Assembly (NCBI GenBank): GCA_963922205.1
Contig: CAWUHX010000149.1
Location: forward strand, 124,001-188,000
Direction of reading: 5' to 3'
Length of the DNA: 64,000 bases
DNA from: Romanomermis culicivorax
Lineage: Eukaryota > Nematoda > Enoplea > Mermithida > Mermithidae
Part shown: positions 56,701 through 64,000 of the stretch, piece after piece
Layout of the letters: each line of letters opens with the position of its first letter
How positions within the stretch are numbered: the stretch's first letter is position 1
Position numbers and translations under genes: made by a program
The notes under the pieces: generated by a model
What the model saw: only the letters and a program-made list of their open reading frames with translations
Database searches by the model: none
What the model was told of the DNA's origin: nothing

Positions 56701-58376
56701 GACAGACCTGCTGAAAAAAATTTATATTCCTTCGATAGTGGGATTTTAGATGCTTGAACGAACCATGATACGATGTACTTAGGAAAAATGATTTTTTTAT
56801 GAGAAATTAAGTGCAAATTGACGTAAAACATATTTCCTGGCAGGTTTATTTCACCGTGAGCTACCTATGTTAACTTTTTTTAGAAAATTTCACCTACGAA
56901 GTGAAATTAATAATTTTGAAATGAATTATCATTGGCTCAGAGATTTTACTTTCAAAACTATAGTCCGTTTTTTATTAAATGCTTTTACAGTGAAAATTGA
57001 CAACAATTAGCACCGTCGATAAAATTGTTTGCACACATTTTTGACTATAAAATTTTTTACTCAAAAAATAGTTGAAGGTTAGTTGAGTACGCTCACAGGT
57101 TTTCAGTCCTGTGTAACATACAGTTTAGCTGAAAATCTAAAAAATCCGAAATTCTACTTGCTTTCCACTCTTATAATTTGGAAGCATTTCAAGAAAAACA
57201 GGTTATAGTCATCATCTGTCAGATCCGCTATATCCACAGTTCTACAATAAATTTCATGTTATAACAACTGTGTGATTCTACTCCATAAGAACACATTCTG
57301 CCATCACCTCTGTGACATTTGACAGTACAGGGCAGCCTGCTGCACCTCAGCCAGACAAGCTGGAATGTTCGGGTTTTCTTCTTCAGATATCCTATTTACT
57401 CTAGTTTTCCACCGTAAAATACCAGCTTCTATAGCTGGAGTATACCGCACGCTATACTCATACATTGTAAAGCACTGATTTTTGATGTAAACTTTGACTT
57501 TATGTCTTCAAAATTAAGTTATTTGCTAGGTTAGCTATTATTACGATAAGCGCATGCGGCATGTGGTTTAGCTGGACACTTACTTTCCACCTTTAATATT
57601 TTTGTTGATTTTGGGCAAAAGTACTGTTTTTGGGTAAGTTCGAAATTTTTTAAAGTTTTCAATAATTCTGTTAGGTGTAGCAGAGTGAACATAGACAACA
57701 ATCCCATTGAGCGTTTTCCTCTCAGAACTGGAATCACCGACAGTTTTCCATGGAACTCGTTGATATTTCGGAAATCTGTCAAAAAATAATCCATAGAAAA
57801 ATTACAAAAATGAGTAATTTTGCCTTGATCTATTAACCAATCGGTGAATTTCGAACAAGCGTTGAATTTTGACATATGATGTTGCACATGATGTTTGACA
57901 TATGATGACATATGAGTAATTTCGCTATTGAATGCAAAAGATCGTAACCCCTTCGCCGCTCTGGTTACTGTCCAGGCAGCACTTTTATGCGAGCCTTTTT
58001 TTGGACCACAGTATATAAACTTCGTGCACATATGGTTAACTTTCTAGTTTTCAGTACAGTGAAGTTCGAAAAACCCTATGGTGCATGCTTTTTCCAGCGC
58101 GTTGGAGCTTTTGACACATCTAAAGGCATTCCCACTTCGTTCATCGAATCCGCTCAACAATGGGATTCGTCGAACGTTTGGCCGCCCATGGTTCATATGT
58201 TGATTATCGGTTTTCGAACCAGTAATGATCAGTCGTTGGTCGAATTCGCTCGCCTATTGGCCGAACAATGGCTCCGCTCGAGTTACAACGCTTTCGAAGT
58301 GTCGAAAAATATGTTTGAAAAGTATAACTCCGCTTCGGGCGGTTTGGGGGGCGGCGGCGGTGAATACGATGTTCAG
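50788..58376 (+). CDS. trehalase (GH37), 3' end not in window
   Basis: Hydrolyses trehalose to two glucoses. Exons with GT-AG borders and continuous phase: 50788(or 50737)-50852, 50911-51011, 51109-51209, 51270-51395, 53116-53216, 53284-53376, 53693-53923, 54927-54979, 55481-55678, 56236-56459, 58098-58376. Family marks in order: I-Y-C-E-G-P-I-L, K-H-F-V-D-M, signature 1 P-G-G-R-F-R-E-F-Y-Y-W-D-S-Y-W split across exons 5 and 6, G-F-V-P-N-G-G-R, R-S-Q-P-P, R-P-E-S-Y-R-E-D, A-E-T-G-W-D-F-S-S-R-W with the catalytic acid Asp, P-V-D-L-N-A-F, Q-Q-W-D-S-S-N-V-W-P-P, E-K-Y-N and G-G-G-G-E-Y. Signature 2 deviates (S-S-N-V for x-P-N-A). The start is uncertain: ATG 50788 gives no signal peptide. The terminal G-F-G-W exon was not found before 64000. 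Confidence 0.9.
51492..52728. mobile_element. PIF/Harbinger deletion derivative in trehalase intron
   Basis: The ends are AGCCCGGTTCATACTTCTG and the inverse CAGAAGTATGAATCGGGCT, with TAA duplications at 51489-51491 and 52729-52731. On the plus strand at about 51780-51960 lies the N-terminus of a Harbinger transposase (R-R-R-W-S-V-R-S-M-N-R-A-R-S-Q-F-G, L-F-S-D-L, F-F-Q-I-Y-R-M-S). The catalytic part is missing. On the minus strand at 52210-52345 is the start of a MADF protein. Both subterminal zones are dense with GAGCATGCTCG-type palindromes. Confidence 0.85.
54323..54803. mobile_element. MITE in trehalase intron
   Basis: The ends are GCCGGTTGCAACATC and the inverse GATGTTGCGACCGGC. Short inner inverted patches of GAGCTCGAG type are present. 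No coding frame. It lies in the intron between trehalase exons 7 and 8 (53924-54926). Confidence 0.65.
57531..58031 (-). CDS. uncharacterised 166-codon ORF antisense in trehalase intron
   Basis: Opens with ATG at 58031 and runs to a stop at 57531, entirely within the trehalase intron 56460-58097 on the opposite strand. It is one of the longest ATG-started frames outside the retroelements. The composition is mixed, with helical-looking stretches (SMGLLSMFTLLHLTELLKTLKNF) and several Cys. I see no diagnostic domain; a fragment of a DNA transposon protein is possible, and chance cannot be excluded in this AT-rich sequence. Confidence 0.25.
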   Translation of the reverse strand: MCTKFIYCGPKKGSHKSAAWTVTRAAKGLRSFAFNSEITHMSSYVKHHVQHHMSKFNACSKFTDWLIDQGKITHFCNFSMDYFLTDFRNINEFHGKLSVIPVLRGKRSMGLLSMFTLLHLTELLKTLKNFELTQKQYFCPKSTKILKVESKCPAKPHAACAYRNNS

Positions 58377-59455
58377 GTGCGGGTTACAGAGTAAACTTAC
58401 AACTTTGGTAAGATTAATTAAAAACTCTCGGGAGAATAGCAAATATCAGCAAAAATAGTATAAAATAGCAAAAAAGAAATGATCAAAAAAATTTATTCTA
58501 AGATACATGCAAAAAACGTATAGTAAAAAAACTGTGAAATCCTTTAAAATCATTAATAATAGAATTGCCTTATGATGAAACGTCATGCACGGCTTTTGAC
58601 GAAGATTGGCCTAGAAACGGTCTAACGGTAACAAAGGGCACTAACTTCTAACTTTTTGAACCCCGAGAAACAAAATTTTAGTTCGGCGTCTCAAAGTTTT
58701 ACCAGTTTTCCAGTTTTTCGGCTCCACGGACTGACTATAGTTTTCACGTGACAGTTCTCGTCTGCAATGGGGGGGGGGGGGTTGGAAGCTTTGACCTCAC
58801 CAAAATAGTGACTTTTCAAGTCGAGCAGAACTACTTTGCTTCCAAAATGCAACAAATTTGGTATCAATTCAATCAATAGGTCTCATTAAGATCTATTCAT
58901 AAACGCGATTTGGCGTGGCTATGAGTGGTTGAAGTTTGGTTGAGCTTCCTACTTCCGATGTATGCAGATAACTCCCTAACAAATGTCAATTTCAAGTCAA
59001 TGCTTAGTTGAAACTGATATGCTACAAAATAAATACAGAGATTGATTTTTAGATTACAGATTATAATTTTCATGATCTGATGCAGGAACTTCAAAATTTT
59101 GAATAAGGTTCAAAATCATTATTTTTCCCAAGAAAATCAAATTACTGCACAATCGATAAGATGAATGATGGCTTCTGGGAATGAAGAGCTCTCAATTTTC
59201 AACTAAAGCGGCATGTTATGAATCACTTTCATGATCATTGTTAATAAATCTCAATCATTGATTGAATTGTTCGTTACTGTGCAAAGGAATGCAACCGCCC
59301 TTTCATGCGACAGTATCCAAGTTTGTTAGACCAAATGAAATGCATTGAAAGTGAAATGAAGTAATGCGCAGTAGCCCCCTGAAGTGTTGGAAATTTTGTC
59401 AGTGGTTGGTTACATGTCAGTGCGAGGCACTGTGCCAAAACTAGGTTTATTACCA

Positions 59456-59610
59456 AATGAGCGACTCCCAAGTGAACGATCCCCAAATGAACGATTCCCA
59501 AGTGAACAATTCTCAAGTGATCGATTCACATGTGAGCGATTCCCAAGTAAGTGAATTCCCAAGTGAGTGAATTCAAAAGTGAGCGATTGCCATGTGAATG
59601 ATTCCCCATG
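59456..59610. repeat. 15-bp minisatellite
   Basis: About ten diverged copies of a unit like AAGTGAACGATTCCC. Read on the minus strand it gives a repetitive H-L-G-I-V frame, which is not evidence for a gene. Confidence 0.75.
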
Positions 59611-60477
59611 AGGGTGCATTTTTAAGACACAATTTCTGAGAGATTCTACCTTCTCTATGATAAGTTGAAAATTAATCATATCTCAAAATGATATATTTTG
59701 GGTAGTTTCGTGCGCTGAGTTTCACAGTACCATTGGTTTTGCTTAAAAATGAGAATTCAAGCGGCTACAGTATGTCAAAGTTTGAAAATTGATGATTTTT
59801 TGGCATTTTTTAGTGGTCTTGCTAGCCAAGCGATATTTCCGGGCTCGAGTAATCTTATTCGATAAATGAATATTCATTTAACACAGGAGAGAATAGGCTA
59901 TCGTTTGGTGTAATATTTAATGTAAATTAATGCACATTACACGTTAGTAGTTATACCGGCCTGTATAAGGTGTATGGTTAAGCATATACACACGTATGAG
60001 AAAGGGGCGGAACCACCATACACGCACAGCATAGAAATTCTGCTGGGGGTCAGCCAGAACAGGGGGTAGAACGAAAAAATTTTTCGTTCATGATAATGAA
60101 AAGAAAGGTATTCTAACGTCTGAACAATATATTCTTACAACTACATTAGTCAGATATGTAGAATAATTATCTTAGAATGCACTTTTGAAAGTTATAATGT
60201 TACTCCTTTGAGATCATGTATGCCTTGTTTAGAAAAATTGTTAAACTACAGCATCATTTCCATTTTTATGATAACTTTCTCTTCTCTCTTGCTCATTTTT
60301 CTTCATCAATTTCTCAATTATTGCTGGGAGCGTCAAATCTGCTGGGGGTCGGCAAGAATCTGCTGGGGATCAATAAAAATCTGCTGGGGGTCAAAACCCT
60401 CTGCAACCCCCCCCCCCCCACGTGCATGTATGGGAACCACCCAATACCATGTGACCTGTGGAAGCGAATTTATGGTC

Positions 60478-60640
60478 ACCAGGGTCTCTACCCCCACCAG
60501 GGTCTTTACTGCCACCAGTGTCTCTACTGCCACCACAGTCTCTAGAACCACCAGGGTGTTTATCACCACCAGGGTCTTTACTGCCACCATGGTCTTTACC
60601 GCCACCAGGGTCTTTACCACCACCAGGGTCTTCAAGCCTC
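60478..60640. repeat. 15-bp minisatellite
   Basis: About eleven copies of a CACCAGGGTCTTTAC-like unit. All six frames stay open through it because the unit length is a multiple of three and no copy contains a stop, which explains several overlapping open frames. Confidence 0.8.
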
Positions 60641-61499
60641 AAAAATGTAGAAGTTCCAGGTAGGTACATCTCAGTGCCAGAACAAAGACAAACTTACACA
60701 AAAGTGCGGGGAGGCAACCAATGATAACGAAGTAGCACAATGCCAGATTCGTGGATATGAGAGAAACCTTGCTATGGCTTGAAAGACCCACTGGTTGTAC
60801 AATACAAGAAGGACCCTCTGGTCATATGATACAACTGTCTCATAAGGCTTAAGAATATTTGACTGAACTCCTCTCCAGAGCATGTTTTCAAAAATGGTAG
60901 GGCCATCACTACTCCTTGTACTTGCTAACAGTAGGGCCACACTACTATCTCAAGGCACTTTTTGCATCTTGCATAGGATGTTTATAGTGTACTGTAACTT
61001 GTTCTTGACAGGGCCACATTGGCCCTGCTTTGGAAGCCCATTATTACTTCTTGATGAATCTGGCTAGTTTCCACTCAAAGTTACAAAAGACCGAAGTGTG
61101 GAAGGTGCTACAAGAGAAATATTGTGAAATAGTGAATTACATAAAACAATAGGGGAATCCCAGTCAAAATGTCCGAAACTGCAAATGTTGAAGCATTTAC
61201 AAAAAATATGAACATGAACAGAAAAAATATGAACATGAAAAATCTATGGAAAATATGGAAATGTAATTTATATTTTGCATTTGAAAGAATAAGCCTATTT
61301 TACAGAATATTTTACAGCAATTTTCGAAATGTTGTTTGTGATTGGTTATAATCAGCACTCATTGTTGGTTATTATTGACCTTACAATCGCATGAAAATGT
61401 GAAACACCTTTAATAGAATAATACAATATAACATACAATAATACATTGGGTAAAGGACGTTTCGGTAGTGTACCTACTACCTTTTTTAGGCTATGACAA

Positions 61500-61600
61500 G
61501 TAGAATTATTTTCATTAAATCCTTGCTTGCACTGGGGTTTGATCCCTGAACTTTGAGATTGTGAGTCGTGTCAGGGTTGCCACAGGTGCACGTGTTCAGC
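61500..61600 (-). repeat. possible tRNA-derived SINE fragment
   Basis: On the minus strand ACGACTCACAATCTCAAAG is followed by TTCAGGGATCAAACCCC. This resembles an anticodon arm and a T-arm with a B-box-like GGATCAAACCC. No convincing A box or full cloverleaf could be built, so I do not call a functional tRNA. Confidence 0.25.
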
Positions 61601-61868
61601 TTCCGGCATCAGTGCGCAGGCAGAAGGACGCGGCGAAAAGTGGCAAAAAAGAAGAGAAAATTTGCATAGAGAGATGCGGCCACTGTTTTGCGTTTTTTGT
61701 GTTTATTTATCAGTGTTAAATTATTATTATGTTTTTGTGGATCGAGAACTGTAACCATTGGACCATCAGGGCCAATATTTGTCTGGTTAGATCATCCATT
61801 TAAATTGGTGGGCCATTGCATTCCTTAAGGAACTTCCTCGAGAAGGTTCTATTCCATGTGTGGAGTGT

Positions 61869-63877
61869 AGTAAGGAGGGTGGGGTTGTGTTTCGTAACTT
61901 GGGGGTCCGCCACACACAAAACATAGGCAAATTTTTCTTACCTGGCAGGGTGCCAAAAGCTCTCGAGGGTCCACCTTTGGCTACCCCCGTTTACTGTTGA
62001 AATGTCCAGTGGCTCCACGAAACATGCCCAGACTCCCTTATACATCAACTATTTATAAACAAGGGACACATTATTTTGCAGTAAAAAAACACATGCCAGT
62101 GATTTTTTCAAAACTTGCACTGAATTTTTCAATTTTTGTAATGATTTTTTCAAAACTTGCACCATCTCATTTTTTAGCTACCCTATGGTTTTTCAAAATT
62201 TCAGTCTTTTTAATGTGTATTTTAAAAAATGCATGCCTTTTAAAAAAGTCGGTCTTTTATAAAAAAAACTATTTCTTTCCAAAAAGGCATGTCTTTTTCT
62301 AGGATAGTTGGAAAACACATGTCTTTTAAAAAACATATGTCTTTTTTCAAATGTAGAGGCAGGTCAAAGGTTATCATAATTTCAATTCACGTCCCGATTT
62401 TTTCGAATTTCCTATACTTTAGCACATAAAAGTTGCACCAATTTTTTCAATTCTGGTTCCCATTTTTTCAAAATTTGCACAAATTTTTCAAATTTCCAAT
62501 AATTTAACATATAAAAGTTGCACCAATTTTTTCAATTTTTTTGCAAGTTTCGAAAAAAATCATATAAGAAATTTGAAAAAATCATGACATGAATTGAAAC
62601 AATTGGTTTAAGTTTTGAAAAAATTGGTGCAACTTTTATGTGTTAAAGTATAGGAAATTTGAAAAAATCAAGACATGAATTGAAAAAATTGCTGCAAGTG
62701 TCGAAAAAATCGGTGCAAGTTCTGAAAAAATTGGCGCAAGTTCTGATAAAATTGGAACAAGAATTGAAAAAATCGGTGCAACTTTTATGTGTTAAAGTAT
62801 AGGAAATTTGAAAAAATCGGGACATGAATTGAAAAAATTGGTGCAAGTTTTGAAAAAATCGGTGCAAGTTTTGAAAAAATTGGTGCAAGTTTTGACAAAA
62901 TTGGAACAAGAATTGAAAAAATCGGTGCAACTTTTATGTGTTAAAGTATAGGAAATTTGAAAAAATCGGGACATGAATTGAAAAAATCGGTGCAAGTTTT
63001 GAAAAAATTGATGTAAGTTTTGAAAAAATCAGTACAAAAGTTGAAAAAACTACAACATATTTTACATGCTTGAGCATAGGCGAAATATCAAAAGTGAAAC
63101 AAAAATTGAAAAAACTGGGACAAGAATTGAAAAAATCTATACATAAATCGAAAAAATCGGTGCAACTTTTTGTGTTAAATTATAGGAAATTTGAAAAAAT
63201 CGGGACATGAATTGAAATTATGATAACCTTTGACCTGCCAGTACATTTGAAAAAAGGCATGTGTTTTTTTAAAAGATATGCGTTTTCCACCTATCCTAGA
63301 AAAAGACATGCCTTTTTGGAAAGAAATGTGTTTTTTTAAAGACAGGCATTTTTAAAAGACATGCATTTTTTCAAATATGCATAAAAAGGACTGAAATTTT
63401 GAAAAACCATAGGGTAGCCAAAAAATGAGACAGTGCAAGTTTTGAAAAAATCAGCACAAAAATTGAAGAAATCGGGACATGAGTTGAAAAAATGGGGACA
63501 AAAATTGAAAAAAATCGTCGCAACTTTCATATGTTAAAGTACAGGAAATTTGGAAAAATAGGTGCTATTTTTAAAAAAATCAGGACCAAAAATTAAAAAA
63601 GTCAGGACAAAAATTGAAAAATTCAGTGCCGGTTTTGAAAAAATCACTGGCATGTGTCTTTTTACTGCATAACAATGTTTCCCTTGTTTATAAATAGTTG
63701 ATGCATAAGGGAGTCTGGGCATGTTTGGTGGAGCCACTGGGCATTTCAACAGTAAACGGGGTAGCCAAAGGTGGACTCCCGAGAGCTTTTGGCACCCTGC
63801 CAGGTAAAAAAAAATTTACCTTTGTCTTGTGTATGGCAGACCTCCAAGTTACAAAACACAACCCCCCTCCTTACTGC
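61869..63877. mobile_element. foldback element with long inverted arms
   Basis: The arms (about 61869-62430 and 63175-63877) are reverse complements with small differences. The outer ends are AGTAAGGAGGGTGGGGTTGT and its inverse. The inner parts include CTGGCAGGGTGCCAAAAGCT and repeated GCATGTCTTTTT-type motifs. The core (about 62430-63180) is a tandem repeat. Open frames in the two arms (61997-62302 and 63534-63749) encode almost the same peptide, which reflects the inversion. No target duplication or transposase was seen. Confidence 0.75.
62628..63180. repeat. tandem repeat with 149-bp period inside the foldback element
   Basis: The segment TGTTAAAGTATAGGAAATTT occurs at 62641, 62790 and 62939, exactly 149 bases apart, and again in diverged form near 63175. 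Between them are shorter units of about 20 bases of the kind GTGCAAGTTTTGAAAAAATC. It is thus a repeat of repeats. Confidence 0.8.
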
Positions 63878-64000
63878 TTGTGGCCTATTTCAATGCTTTT
63901 TGTTCCTACATTGCTGGAGCCTGCTACTTCCATTTCCATTGTCTCCCTAATTTTTCTCGTGAAGGTGTTCTTTCATGGGCTAGCATACTGGTGTTATCAA
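63878..64000. other. right flank
   Basis: The sequence beyond the foldback arm. No feature is visible in these 123 bases. Confidence 0.4.

Larger units (their letters stand above)
58377..61868. other. trehalase intron or 3' region, no exon recognised
   Basis: No further trehalase exon was found. A G-run lies at about 58767-58779 and a C-run near 60409-60419. Minisatellites at 59456-59610 and 60478-60640 are listed separately. TCTGCTGGGGGTC occurs several times (about 60040, 60340-60390). Open frames here are repeat-derived or very short. Confidence 0.4.

Noticed and set aside
60208-60724. five overlapping repetitive open frames on both strands
   Set aside because: Explained by the 15-bp minisatellite, which has no stop in any frame.
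62643-62995. Phe/Cys-rich repeated peptide frames
   Set aside because: Product of the GAAAAAATC-type tandem core; not protein-like.
61997-63749. similar open frames in both arms of the foldback element as a duplicated gene
   Set aside because: They are the same repeat arm read in inverted orientation; no domain and low-complexity Phe/Lys-rich continuation.
1-64000. CRISPR arrays, bacterial operons, rRNA genes
   Set aside because: None seen; the sequence is eukaryotic and the repeats are transposon-derived or minisatellites.

Overview
This is eukaryotic nuclear DNA from an invertebrate animal. Genes are split by GT-AG introns, some only about 50-60 bases long. The background is AT-rich. Two recognisable metabolic genes are present, an ALDH1/2-class aldehyde dehydrogenase and a GH37 trehalase, with one small unrecognised coiled-coil/membrane gene between them. 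I cannot assign a phylum. Most of the window is transposable DNA.

Layout. (1) 206-9010: a decayed Polinton/Maverick with inverted terminal repeats. Remnants of packaging ATPase, adenain-type protease, retroviral-type integrase, penton and two conserved Polinton proteins lie on the minus strand; no polymerase B or major capsid protein was found. (2) 9919-17363: the 3' eight exons of an aldehyde dehydrogenase (+), with a small MITE and other repeats in its introns. (3) 18133-33215: a Ty3/gypsy-class LTR retroelement on the minus strand, flanked by the 4-bp duplication GTAG. (4) 34095-35108: a four-exon small gene (+). (5) 36337-49297: a PIF/Harbinger DNA transposon (TTA duplication) split by a second, related LTR element at 36839-48299 (CCAT duplication). 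(6) 50788-58376 and probably beyond: trehalase (+), with another Harbinger remnant and a MITE in its introns. (7) 61869-63877: a foldback element with long inverted arms and a tandem-repeat core.

The most unusual object is the LTR family present in two copies. In both, an Env-like glycoprotein with a membrane anchor lies upstream of pol, and it appears to run in one ancestral reading frame into pol. The order is env, transmembrane segment, aspartic protease 1, Ser/Arg-rich linker, aspartic protease 2, RT, RNase H, integrase. Usual Ty3/gypsy retroviruses carry env downstream of pol and have one protease. Both copies also carry, in a very long 5' leader, a tandem array of roughly 66-bp units, each combining a hairpin with a CRE-like TGACGTCA palindrome. 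Both copies are broken by stops, frameshifts and deletions, so the arrangement is inferred by comparing them. The Polinton genes are likewise broken.
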